Positions 8,262 through 15,009 of a stretch of DNA of 64,000 nucleotides are shown here, piece by piece; positions within the stretch are counted from its first letter, which is position 1; every line of letters begins with the position of its first letter. The translations under genes and the position numbers were made by a program. The notes beneath the pieces were generated by a model that ran no database searches, was not told the origin of the DNA, and worked only from the letters and a program-made list of their open reading frames with translations. The DNA lies in contig JAFAFU010000059.1 of the NCBI GenBank assembly GCA_023423335.1, forward strand, positions 1 to 64,000. Direction: 5' to 3'. This DNA is from Bacillota bacterium (lineage in GTDB: Bacteria; Bacillota; Clostridia; Lachnospirales; Lachnospiraceae).

Positions 8262-8287
8262 AAATAACCCCGGCTATTAACCGAGGT
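8262..8287 (-). terminator. terminator of the prophage lipoprotein gene
   Basis: Minus strand: CCTCGG, 7-base loop, CCGGGG (positions 8286-8268, one G-T pair), then TTATTTTTA. Confidence 0.75.
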
Positions 8288-8291
8288 ATGT

Positions 8292-8759
8292 TTAATATAT
8301 ATCAATGACACTATACGTGTATTCTCCAATTTGGTCCCTAACACTTACAAGAAAATAATATTCCTTGTCTATTCGAACATCTGTGTTTCCGAGATTGTCA
8401 GACAGTGGCGTCTTTGTATCATCTATGTAATAATCGTATACAACAACGTCTTTTAATAAGTCGGCCATTTCTTGGTTTTCCATAATAGATAAGTCTTCTT
8501 TTGAATAGTCTATTACTGTGATATCTGTGACATTACCCTTCACAAGAACAAATTTGTTCTCACCTAATTTCGATACATAATCCTCCGGGTTGTTGAGGAG
8601 GTATTCCATGCTCACAATGTCGGGATCTAAGTCCTTGAGGTATAGCTGAACATCTACAGGGAAACTTTTCATTAAGTCGTCGTTTATTTTAGATACTGTA
8701 TCAGTTTTGCTGCAGGCCGTTAATAAAATTACACACAGGGCAACTATAATTTTCTTCAT
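8292..8759 (-). CDS. prophage-encoded lipoprotein (155 aa)
   Basis: Perfect AGGAGG before the ATG. A lipoprotein signal peptide is clear: MKKIIVALCVILLTACSK with the lipobox LTAC (Cys16). The mature part is acidic; residues 68-110 contain KFVLVKGNVTDITVIDYSKE, which has the look of a small OB-like barrel, but this is a guess. The gene faces away from the lytic genes and has its own promoter and terminator, so it is probably expressed in the lysogen and acts at the cell surface (for example superinfection exclusion or a fitness trait). Confidence 0.7.
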   Translation of the reverse strand: MKKIIVALCVILLTACSKTDTVSKINDDLMKSFPVDVQLYLKDLDPDIVSMEYLLNNPEDYVSKLGENKFVLVKGNVTDITVIDYSKEDLSIMENQEMADLLKDVVVYDYYIDDTKTPLSDNLGNTDVRIDKEYYFLVSVRDQIGEYTYSVIDIY

Positions 8760-8785
8760 AGGTATACCTCCTAATATTTACCTAT

Positions 8786-8814
8786 AGTATATAATTGTTT
8801 GAATGGTTTGTAAA
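8786..8814 (-). promoter_or_regulatory. sigma-A promoter for the lipoprotein gene
   Basis: Minus strand TTTACA (8814-8809), 17-base spacer, TATACT (8791-8786), about 25 bases upstream of the start codon. Confidence 0.75.
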
Positions 8815-8823
8815 TAAAAAGAT
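8807..8823. repeat. 17-base direct repeat, copy 2 (copy 1 at 8123-8139)
   Basis: TTTGTAAATAAAAAGAT occurs identically at 8123-8139 and here. At this copy it joins the T tract of the upstream terminator to the -35 box of the next leftward gene; at copy 1 it carries the -35 box. Confidence 0.8.
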
Positions 8824-8848
8824 GCCCCCAATATTACTAAGAGGCATC
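8814..8848 (-). terminator. terminator of the prophage repressor gene
   Basis: GATGCC (8821-8826) pairs with GGCATC (8843-8848); reading leftward it is followed by TTTTTATTT. The stem starts right after the stop codon. Confidence 0.75.
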
Positions 8849-8849
8849 A

Positions 8850-9143
8850 TTATTTATTGTTGCGCAAGCTTTTAAGATATTTTATATATTTTTCAACCTC
8901 CAGTCGTTCGTTGTCCGTGAGGTCTGGTATTATATTCTCACCGATCAACCAAGAGACGGATATATCTAATATATTACACAGTTTAATCAAATGAGTGATG
9001 CGCATATTATATCTGCCATTCTCAAACTTTGAATATGTTGTCTGATGGATGCCGATGGCGGCACTAACCTCATCCTGATTTAAATTTTTGTCCATGCGAG
9101 CTTCGCAGGCCCTATTCCCAACGGCAATTTTATCATATTCCAT
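8850..9143 (-). CDS. prophage HTH-XRE repressor/regulator (97 aa)
   Basis: Start at 9143 (MEYDKIAVGNRA), 7 bases after AGAGGT; a longer frame upstream crosses the promoter and is not used. One helix-turn-helix domain covers residues about 7-62 (LNQDEVSAAIGIHQTTYSKF followed by ENGRYNMRITHLIKLCNIL and SWLIGE). The last 25 residues form a basic helix (LEVEKYIKYLKSL), probably for dimerisation. Its promoter lies back to back with a rightward promoter carrying palindromes, the normal layout of a lysogeny switch. Confidence 0.8.
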   Translation of the reverse strand: MEYDKIAVGNRACEARMDKNLNQDEVSAAIGIHQTTYSKFENGRYNMRITHLIKLCNILDISVSWLIGENIIPDLTDNERLEVEKYIKYLKSLRNNK

Positions 9144-9161
9144 TTTGATCACCTCTGCCAA

Positions 9162-9190
9162 ATAATAGCATATACAAATAGGCGATACAA
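9162..9190 (-). promoter_or_regulatory. repressor-gene promoter
   Basis: Minus strand TTGTAT (9190-9185), 17-base spacer, TATTAT (9167-9162), 18 bases before the start codon. Confidence 0.7.
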
Positions 9191-9196
9191 TAATAG

Positions 9197-9240
9197 TTGA
9201 CATGTTTTGCCGTATGGCTTAAAATATGCCTATAAGGCAT
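9197..9240 (+). promoter_or_regulatory. divergent rightward promoter with operator palindromes
   Basis: TTGACA (9197-9202), 17 bases, TAAAAT (9220-9225). The spacer holds GCCGTATGGC (9209-9218), and the perfect palindrome ATGCCTATAAGGCAT (9226-9240) covers the start point. Both share a GCC...GGC core, so they are good candidates for repressor operators. Confidence 0.7.
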
Positions 9241-9276
9241 AAAACAGGACTAATTGATTATATATAAGACATAAAA

Positions 9277-9336
9277 TTGACATAAATTTATCATAGTTTT
9301 AAAATATCGCTGGAAGATAAATCCCCGTCTTCCAGC
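9277..9336 (+). promoter_or_regulatory. second rightward promoter followed by a hairpin
   Basis: TTGACA (9277-9282), 17 bases, TAAAAT (9300-9305), the same two boxes as the promoter 80 bases upstream. A perfect 9-bp hairpin, GCTGGAAGA (9309-9317) / TCTTCCAGC (9328-9336), begins at the expected start point. No open frame follows directly; a small RNA is possible. Confidence 0.55.
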
Positions 9337-9441
9337 ATCATACTCTTTGGAGGTTAACATACAAATTCTTATACCCTCCCTATGTACTGCCATGGCCAAC
9401 AAGCATGGCATCATATAGACTACAAAAGATAAAACCAGATA

Positions 9442-9470
9442 TTGAAATCGAACTAATGTTCTGGTATAAT
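9442..9470 (+). promoter_or_regulatory. promoter of the 54-aa prophage gene
   Basis: TTGAAA (9442-9447), 17-base spacer, TATAAT (9465-9470), 45 bases before the ATG at 9515. Confidence 0.7.
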
Positions 9471-9514
9471 AGTATTCCACGACAACTAATTAACAAACAT
9501 GAACGGGGGTTACT

Positions 9515-9679
9515 ATGGATAAAGATTTAGAGGCGTTTATAAAAAAAAGGTGTGATGACTTGAAGCCAGAACATAAATCGAGACATGAAGAATTATTGCA
9601 AGATGATTTAGTAAAGATCCTTTATTTTATTAAGGGCATGCGCGATGCGATGATACATAATAATGGAGATGACTTATAG
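9515..9679 (+). CDS. 54-aa prophage protein of unknown function
   Basis: GGGGGT lies 4 bases before the ATG and a consensus promoter precedes it. The product is hydrophilic and helical, starts MDKDLEAFIKKRCDDL and contains a hydrophobic patch LVKILYFIKGMRDAM. A strong terminator follows within 3 bases of the stop codon. The gene is the last one of the prophage. Size and charge are compatible with a DNA- or protein-binding accessory factor, but nothing diagnostic is seen. Confidence 0.6.
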   Translation: MDKDLEAFIKKRCDDLKPEHKSRHEELLQDDLVKILYFIKGMRDAMIHNNGDDL

Positions 9680-9681
9680 TT

Positions 9682-9714
9682 AAAACGCCCTCTGTATTAA
9701 GAGGGCGTTTTAAT
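9682..9714 (+). terminator. terminator at the prophage right end
   Basis: AAAACGCCCTC (9682-9692) pairs with GAGGGCGTTTT (9701-9711). The flanking A and T runs make it bidirectional; it insulates prophage and host transcription. Confidence 0.85.
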
Positions 9715-9780
9715 GTAATAATATATATTAGTGTTAGTCAAAATTTAGTCAGTTAATAATAAAATACAGTAAATACGCCT

Positions 9781-9846
9781 GTTAGAGCATCGTTATACCT
9801 GACTCTTAATCAGGGTGTCCAGGGTTCGAGCCCCTGGAGATGCACT
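9781..9846 (+). other. prophage attachment site (attR) carrying the 3-prime half of tRNA-Lys(CUU)
   Basis: From 9798 the sequence folds as the 3-prime half of a tRNA: anticodon stem CCTGA/TCAGG (9798-9802, 9810-9814) with loop CTCTTAA and anticodon CTT, 5-base variable loop, T arm CAGGG/CCCTG around TTCGAGC (9820-9836), and the 3-prime acceptor strand GAGATGC plus A (9837-9844). No matching 5-prime acceptor strand (GCATCTC) lies upstream, although GTTAGAGCATCG (9781-9792) resembles a D-arm. A displaced tRNA 3-prime end beside a phage end is the standard sign of integration at a tRNA gene. Confidence 0.7.
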
Positions 9847-9849
9847 ATA

Positions 9850-9896
9850 AAGTCTTGATTTGGCAGGCGTAGGAACTGCTGGGTTAGGGCTTTTTG
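9850..9896 (+). terminator. terminator that originally served the tRNA-Lys gene
   Basis: AAGTCTT (9850-9856) can pair with AGGGCTT (9886-9892, two G-T pairs) around an inner GGCAG/CTGC stem, followed by TTTTTG. It begins just after the tRNA 3-prime end. Confidence 0.55.
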
Positions 9897-9982
9897 TTTG
9901 CCTGTTGGATATCACGATAACATTCTCAGGTACTTGACCAGGTTTAGGTCCAGGCAATTATTATTTTGCTGTAAAACATATC

Positions 9983-10010
9983 TTGCAAAATTAAAAATTT
10001 ATGGTATACT
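9983..10010 (+). promoter_or_regulatory. promoter of the folT leader
   Basis: TTGCAA (9983-9988), 16-base spacer, TATACT (10005-10010), starting transcription just before the riboswitch. Confidence 0.65.
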
Positions 10011-10028
10011 AAGAACACAAAAAAATAG

Positions 10029-10129
10029 AAGCAGAGTAGGAACATGAGCGTTAAGTGCCGGGTGAACAGGGAGTTGTCATCCGGACGAAAAGGAAACTTG
10101 CGGTTCATGATCCGCATCCCGCTGCTACA
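10029..10129 (+). promoter_or_regulatory. tetrahydrofolate (THF) riboswitch
   Basis: The leader matches the THF (folT) riboswitch: outer stem AGCAG...CTGCT, the conserved GCGTTAAGTGCCGGGTGAA, then CCGGACGAAAAGG, and the 3-prime conserved CCGCATCCCGCTGCT. It binds reduced folates and lowers expression of the transporter gene that follows. No clear T-tract terminator lies between aptamer and gene, so control may be at translation. Confidence 0.92.
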
Positions 10130-10206
10130 GTATGATAATCAAATATTTTATATTTGGTATTATCTCTTATTGTAGTAAAAAGGTCTGCAAAGGAGGTAAT
10201 TTTTTT

Positions 10207-10776
10207 ATGCGTAAAATGATAGGTTTAATCATCTCTTCCTATAAAGAGATAAAAAGCGTAAGGTGTATCACGTTAATAGCCATGCTTGGAGCCATTTCCA
10301 TTGTTTTGGGGTATTTTACCTTTATGCCGGTGGAAATAATCAAGATCACGTTCAACTTTTTACCCAACGAATTTGTGTTTTATCTGTTCGGGCCGGTGGT
10401 CGGTGCGGTGTATGGGGCAGCTCTGGATATTTTAACCTTTATTATCCGGCCTGCCGGACCATTTTTCTATGGTTTTACCGTGAGCGCTGTGCTTACCGGT
10501 ATAATCTATGGGTTTATACTTTATCAGAGACCCTTAAGCCTGAAAAGAATTATCGCGGCCAATCTGATCCATATGGTGCTAATTACCATACTTTTGAATA
10601 CGTATTGGCTGACCGAGCTGTTTGGATATCAATATACGGCGATACTCCCCTTAAGGACTTTGAAAGCAGTTATTTTGCTGCCGATCGAGACGGCCCTGCT
10701 GTTCACCCTGTTAAAGAGTGCGGAGGCAACCGGAATCCTGAGGGGCTTTCAGCATAAGAAAACGAAGGTAACTTAA
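10207..10776 (+). CDS. folT: folate-specific ECF transporter S component
   Basis: The start at 10207 (MRKMIGLIISSYKEIKSV) follows AAAGGAGG by 10 bases; the longer frame begins inside the leader and is unlikely. The 189-residue membrane protein has about five or six hydrophobic helices and FTFMPVEIIKITFNFLPNE plus VVGAVYGAALDILTFIIRP, typical of S components for folate and related vitamins. It would capture folate outside and pair with a shared ECF energy-coupling module encoded elsewhere. The THF riboswitch directly upstream supports the substrate. Confidence 0.9.
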   Translation: MRKMIGLIISSYKEIKSVRCITLIAMLGAISIVLGYFTFMPVEIIKITFNFLPNEFVFYLFGPVVGAVYGAALDILTFIIRPAGPFFYGFTVSAVLTGIIYGFILYQRPLSLKRIIAANLIHMVLITILLNTYWLTELFGYQYTAILPLRTLKAVILLPIETALLFTLLKSAEATGILRGFQHKKTKVT

Positions 10777-10913
10777 GAGAAATATCTACGATAACACTCC
10801 GGCTCCATCGGTACATTCCTCTATCTTTTTTTCCTTTCTTATGTTAAAATCTAGTGATGGGATACGGCGATAAATTGTATCACCTTACAGGTACTTAGGA
10901 AGGGGATAATACG

Positions 10914-11693
10914 TTGAAGATAGGATTTTTAGATTCCGGAATAGGCGGACTGAACGTTCTTCACCAGGCCATGAAGACACTGCCAAAGGAAGATTATATA
11001 TATTATGCGGATACGGATCATGTTCCCTATGGAACAAAACCGAAGGAAGCAATTATCGGATATGTGGATGAAGCAGTCAGCTTTCTGATTGGAAAGGGAG
11101 TACAGGCGATCGTAATCGCCTGTAATACGGCAACCAGTGTCGCGATTGATTATGTTCGTAATAAATATAAACTTCCCATACTGGGGATGGAGCCCGCCGT
11201 CAAGGCGGCCGTAAGAATATGCCAGAACCGGAGGGTTATGATTGCAGCCACTCCGATTACTATAAGGGAGGAGAAGCTGAAGAACCTTCTTAAGCAGGTG
11301 GACGGAGATCATCGGACGGATCTGCTGCCCCTGCCCAGGCTGGTGCTTTTTGCTGAAGCCGGTAAGTTTACCGGCAGGGAAGTGGAAGCCTACCTGAGAA
11401 AAGAATTGGCACCCTATGACCTTCAGGATTATTCTACCTTTGTTCTTGGCTGTACCCATTTCAATTACTTTAAAGACACGCTCCGCAGGATTATGCCGGA
11501 CCAGGTCGAGTTCATTGATGGTATCAACGGGACGGTTAACCATCTGAGGGATGTTCTTTTAAAAAGCGGTCTGCCGGGAGAAGGCTCCGCCCAAGTGGAA
11601 TATTATATGACGGGGCGGCGGGTAACCGATAAGCGGAAACTGCAGCAGCTGGAGCGATATCTGAAACGGGCGGCGGATATGCAGCAATATTAA
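10914..11693 (+). CDS. murI: glutamate racemase
   Basis: TTG start with AGGAAGGGG 8 bases upstream. The 259-aa cytosolic enzyme interconverts L- and D-glutamate for peptidoglycan. Seen: N-terminal GFLDSGIGGLNVL, first catalytic Cys70 in IACNTATS and second Cys180 in LGCTHFNYF, at the usual positions of the two-lobed racemase fold. The length is normal (about 260). It is a single gene closed by a strong terminator. Confidence 0.93.
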   Translation: MKIGFLDSGIGGLNVLHQAMKTLPKEDYIYYADTDHVPYGTKPKEAIIGYVDEAVSFLIGKGVQAIVIACNTATSVAIDYVRNKYKLPILGMEPAVKAAVRICQNRRVMIAATPITIREEKLKNLLKQVDGDHRTDLLPLPRLVLFAEAGKFTGREVEAYLRKELAPYDLQDYSTFVLGCTHFNYFKDTLRRIMPDQVEFIDGINGTVNHLRDVLLKSGLPGEGSAQVEYYMTGRRVTDKRKLQQLERYLKRAADMQQY

Positions 11694-11711
11694 ATAATAC
11701 ATGAATAGCAG

Positions 11712-11763
11712 AGAAGGGTTCTGTATAACACGGATATTCCGGATTTACAGAACCCTTCTTTAC
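11712..11763 (+). terminator. murI terminator
   Basis: AGAAGGGTTCTGTA (11712-11725) pairs perfectly with TACAGAACCCTTCT (11746-11759), followed by TTTA. Confidence 0.85.
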
Positions 11764-11799
11764 ATACTATGATCGACATAAATTGCTAATTAAAAAGTA

Positions 11800-11828
11800 T
11801 TGACTGATTCTTTTTTATCATGTATACT
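11800..11828 (+). promoter_or_regulatory. promoter of the PF04392-type ABC operon
   Basis: TTGACT (11800-11805), 17-base spacer, TATACT (11823-11828), about 90 bases before the first gene. No T-box or riboswitch is visible in this short leader. Confidence 0.75.
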
Positions 11829-11917
11829 TTACCCATTAAAAGCGTTAAAGCATTAAACCTCAAAACTTTTAAGTGGTAAAGTTATGGGGTGAAAGTATGT
11901 GGTAAGGAGGAGTTTTT

Positions 11918-12940
11918 ATGAAATTAAGAAGAGTAATAGCAACCGCAATCATTACGGTTATGACAGGATTATTGCTTACAGGCTGCGGAACGAAGGAAGA
12001 CAAGGATACGCCCGCAGGAAATACCAACAAAGAGGCACCATCGGAAGAAAAGCAGGAAGTGTTCAAAATAGGCGTAAACCAGTTGGTTACCCATGCGGCC
12101 CTGGATGCGTCCTATGAAGGCTTTGTTGATGCTTTAAAGGAAGCAGGCTACATAGACGGACAAAATATTAAGATTGATTATCAGAATGCCCAGGGAGAGC
12201 AGTCCACGGCAAATACAATTGCAACCAAACTGGTCAATGACAATAATGATCTGATTCTTGCTATAGCGACTCCCTCGGCGCAGGCAGTAGCTAATGCGAC
12301 AAGGGACATACCGATTCTGGTAACAGCGGTTACTGATCCGGCAGGCTCAGGATTGGTCGCATCCAATGAAGCGCCCGGAGGAAATGTATCCGGCACCTCA
12401 GACTTGACCCCGGTAAAGCAGCAGATTGATCTGATTCTCAAGCTGGTTCCGGAAGCGAAGACCATTGCTGTTTTATACTGTTCCAGCGAGAGCAATTCCA
12501 AGATCCAGGCAGATATGGCAATCGAGGCTGCAAATGCAGTTGGCTTGACGGCGGGAGAAGCTACCGTATCCAATTCCAATGAAATTCAACAGGTTGTGCA
12601 GTCCCTGGTGGGTAAGGTAGATGCAATCTATGCTCCTACGGATAATACGATTGCCTCCGGTATGGCTACCGTTGCTATGGTGGCAAACCAGAATGGAATT
12701 CCGGTTATCTGCGGGGAAGAAGGTATGGTAGACGAAGGCGGTCTGGCAACCTACGGAATTAATTATTACAAGCTCGGCAGACTGACTGGTGCTCAGGCAG
12801 TGAAGATCATCCGGGGAGAGGCTACAACGGCAGAAATGCCCATTGAATATCTTCCGGACGAAGAGTATACTTTAAAGGTAAATGAGGAAGTGGCTGCCCA
12901 GCTGGGTATTACCATTCCGGCAGATCTGCTGGCAGAATAA
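11918..12940 (+). CDS. ABC transporter substrate-binding lipoprotein (PF04392 / TrpX-like)
   Basis: AAGGAGGAG precedes the ATG. The 340-aa protein has a lipoprotein signal (VMTGLLLTGCGTK, Cys24), an acidic linker and a periplasmic-binding fold of the ABC_sub_bind family: FKIGVNQLVTHAALDASYEG, then VTAVTDPAGSGLV, and GLATYGINYYKLGRLTGAQA near the end. It binds the solute outside the membrane for the permease and ATPase that follow. In the family some members import tryptophan or other aromatic compounds; the substrate here cannot be read from sequence. Confidence 0.85.
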   Translation: MKLRRVIATAIITVMTGLLLTGCGTKEDKDTPAGNTNKEAPSEEKQEVFKIGVNQLVTHAALDASYEGFVDALKEAGYIDGQNIKIDYQNAQGEQSTANTIATKLVNDNNDLILAIATPSAQAVANATRDIPILVTAVTDPAGSGLVASNEAPGGNVSGTSDLTPVKQQIDLILKLVPEAKTIAVLYCSSESNSKIQADMAIEAANAVGLTAGEATVSNSNEIQQVVQSLVGKVDAIYAPTDNTIASGMATVAMVANQNGIPVICGEEGMVDEGGLATYGINYYKLGRLTGAQAVKIIRGEATTAEMPIEYLPDEEYTLKVNEEVAAQLGITIPADLLAE

Positions 12941-13025
12941 ATTAAAGAAGGAATTTTACGGGTGTCATATGCCGTCTCCATGAGCTGTGGCACCTGATTT
13001 GATTAGCTGGAAAGGATATAAAAGC

Positions 13026-13970
13026 ATGGACAATATTATGAATCTAATCATGGCGATATTCTCGGCAACCTCCCAAGGTCTGACCTGGGCGGTTCTGGCG
13101 TTAGGGATATTTATCAGCTTTCGCATCCTTAACTTTGCGGATATGACCTGTGAAGGAAGCTTTGCCCTCGGAGGAAGCATCACTGCAGTTCTTGTGGTAC
13201 GGGGCTGGGATCCCTTTGCAAGCTTAGTGATTGCTGTAATCGCAGGCATGGCAGCAGGAGGGATCACCGGACTGCTGCATACCAAGCTGAAGATCCCGGC
13301 AATTCTATCCGGAATACTGACGATGATCGGATTATATTCCATTAATCTGGTAATTATGGGGAAGGCGAATACAACGCTGCTGAACAAAAGGACCATAATC
13401 TCTACAGTTAAGAAGCTGCTTCCCAAGGCGGCGGAGCTGGGAATGAAGGATTCAACCCTCCAAACCTGGGTAATTCTGCTGGCGGGACTGATATTGACGA
13501 CAGCTGTCATCGCCCTGCTCTACTGGTTCTTCGGAACGGAGCTGGGCTGCTGTATCCGCGCTACCGGCAACAATGATGCAATGGTGCGGGCTCAGGGCGT
13601 TAATACCGATAGAATTACGATTCTCGGGCTAGTCATCAGCAACGGACTGATTGCGCTTTCCGGAGCGCTGGTTACACAGAGCCAGGGCTATGCGGATGTA
13701 AGTATGGGAGTCGGGGCCATTGTCATCGGATTGGCATCCATCATTATCGGTGAGGTCATATTCATGAAAGCCAAAAGCTTTGCGAAGAAGCTGCTGTCTA
13801 TCATGATCGGCTCCGTTATCTATCGCGTGATCATTGCGGTGGTATTGTGGCTCGGGTTGGATACGGATTACATGAAGCTGCTTACGGCAATTGTTGTGGC
13901 GGCAGCGCTGTCTATCCCGGTATTGATAAAGAATAAGAGAATTAGCCCGGTTAAAGGAGGCAGAGCATAA
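13026..13970 (+). CDS. ABC transporter permease (branched-chain type, PF02653)
   Basis: The start at 13026 (MDNIMNLIMAIFS) lies 9 bases after AAAGGA; an upstream GTG has no ribosome site. About eight to nine membrane helices are visible, with FRILNFADMTCEGSFALGGS near the start and GCCIRATGNNDAMVRAQGVN in the cytosolic loop that contacts the ATPase. This is the single permease type that partners PF04392 binding proteins. Its stop shares one base with the start of the ATPase gene. Confidence 0.88.
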   Translation: MDNIMNLIMAIFSATSQGLTWAVLALGIFISFRILNFADMTCEGSFALGGSITAVLVVRGWDPFASLVIAVIAGMAAGGITGLLHTKLKIPAILSGILTMIGLYSINLVIMGKANTTLLNKRTIISTVKKLLPKAAELGMKDSTLQTWVILLAGLILTTAVIALLYWFFGTELGCCIRATGNNDAMVRAQGVNTDRITILGLVISNGLIALSGALVTQSQGYADVSMGVGAIVIGLASIIIGEVIFMKAKSFAKKLLSIMIGSVIYRVIIAVVLWLGLDTDYMKLLTAIVVAAALSIPVLIKNKRISPVKGGRA

Positions 13971-14764
13971 TGCTGATAATGTCAAACCTCTATAAAACCT
14001 TTAATCCCTACACCGTGAATGAGAAGCGGGTATTAAACGGTCTCTCCCTGGAGCTTAGGGAGGGGGACTTCGTAACCGTAATAGGCGGAAACGGCGCCGG
14101 TAAATCCACGATGCTTAACATGATTGCCGGAGTTCATTTTCCTGATCAGGGAGCAATCATGATAGATGGGGAGAATGTAACATCGTATCCCGAATACAAA
14201 CGGGCAAAATACCTGGGCAGGGTATTTCAGGATCCCATGATGGGAACTGCTGCAAATATGGAGATTCAGGAGAATCTGGCATTGGCCTATCGCAGAGGCA
14301 AAAGGCGCAGCTTACATTGGGGAATTACCCGCAATGAGAAAGAACTTTTTACGGAAAGCCTAAAAACCTTGGGGCTGGGTCTTGAAAACCGGATGACGGC
14401 AAAAGTCGGGCTGCTGTCCGGAGGGCAGAGGCAGGCATTGACCCTGCTGATGGCCACACTTCAGAAACCGAAGCTTCTGCTGCTGGATGAGCATACGGCA
14501 GCACTCGATCCAAAAACAGCGGCTAAGGTACTGGAGTTAACGGAGCGGATCATTACCGACGGCAAGCTGACTGCCCTTATGGTTACTCATAACATGAAGA
14601 ATGCGATCCAGCACGGAAACCGGCTGATTATGATGCACGACGGGAAGATTATTTATGACGTAGCCGGAGAAGATAAAAAGAATCTTAAGGTAAGTGACCT
14701 GCTGACAAGATTTGAGTTGGCCACCGGCGGTGAGCTGGCAAATGACAGGATGATACTTTCATAA
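13970..14764 (+). CDS. ABC transporter ATP-binding protein
   Basis: The start overlaps the permease stop by one base, so translation is coupled. The 264-aa ATPase has Walker A GGNGAGKST (about residues 40-48), Q-loop RVFQDPMMGT, signature LSGGQRQ and Walker B LLLLDEHTAALDP, with His instead of the more common Pro after DE, as is usual in this transporter group, then the switch histidine in MVTHNM. It drives the importer made by the two upstream genes. Confidence 0.92.
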   Translation: MLIMSNLYKTFNPYTVNEKRVLNGLSLELREGDFVTVIGGNGAGKSTMLNMIAGVHFPDQGAIMIDGENVTSYPEYKRAKYLGRVFQDPMMGTAANMEIQENLALAYRRGKRRSLHWGITRNEKELFTESLKTLGLGLENRMTAKVGLLSGGQRQALTLLMATLQKPKLLLLDEHTAALDPKTAAKVLELTERIITDGKLTALMVTHNMKNAIQHGNRLIMMHDGKIIYDVAGEDKKNLKVSDLLTRFELATGGELANDRMILS

Positions 14765-14783
14765 GAATATGAGCGTTATAATG

Positions 14784-14836
14784 CGTCTGAGTTGGAATGC
14801 CATTTAAGGGCAGTCTGATTCAGACGTTTTTATTTT
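14784..14836 (+). terminator. terminator of the ABC operon
   Basis: CGTCTGA (14784-14790) pairs with TCAGACG (14820-14826) around a smaller TGCC/GGCA hairpin and is followed by TTTTTATTTT. Confidence 0.75.
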
Positions 14837-15009
14837 CGCGAGCCGAAGAACGTATCATGATATATAATTGTGAAATATATTGTTTTTTGCACAAGAATGT
14901 TATATATTTATATTACTTATTTATATATTTGTTTCAGGTCTGAATGCATAAACCCCATAATTACAGCCGGATTATAGATACCTGGATTCAATAGACAGGA
15001 GTGAAGGAC

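Noticed and set aside
8117..8308. 63-aa gene on the plus strand
   Set aside because: No ribosome site, the frame crosses hairpins and the terminator and end of the lipoprotein gene, and composition is unlike the neighbours.
9250..9480. 76-aa gene on the minus strand
   Set aside because: It overlaps two rightward promoters and a hairpin, lacks a ribosome site, and its sequence shows no protein-like pattern.
9771..9846. Intact tRNA-Lys gene
   Set aside because: Only the half from the anticodon stem to the discriminator base folds correctly; no 5-prime acceptor strand GCATCTC lies at the needed distance and the spacing between the D-arm-like part and the anticodon stem is too long.
10132..10206. 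25-residue N-terminal extension of FolT
   Set aside because: It would start directly at the end of the THF riboswitch; the AAAGGAGG before 10207 decides the start.
10263..10757. Second long reading frame inside folT
   Set aside because: Same strand, different frame, fully inside a well-supported gene and without a family pattern.
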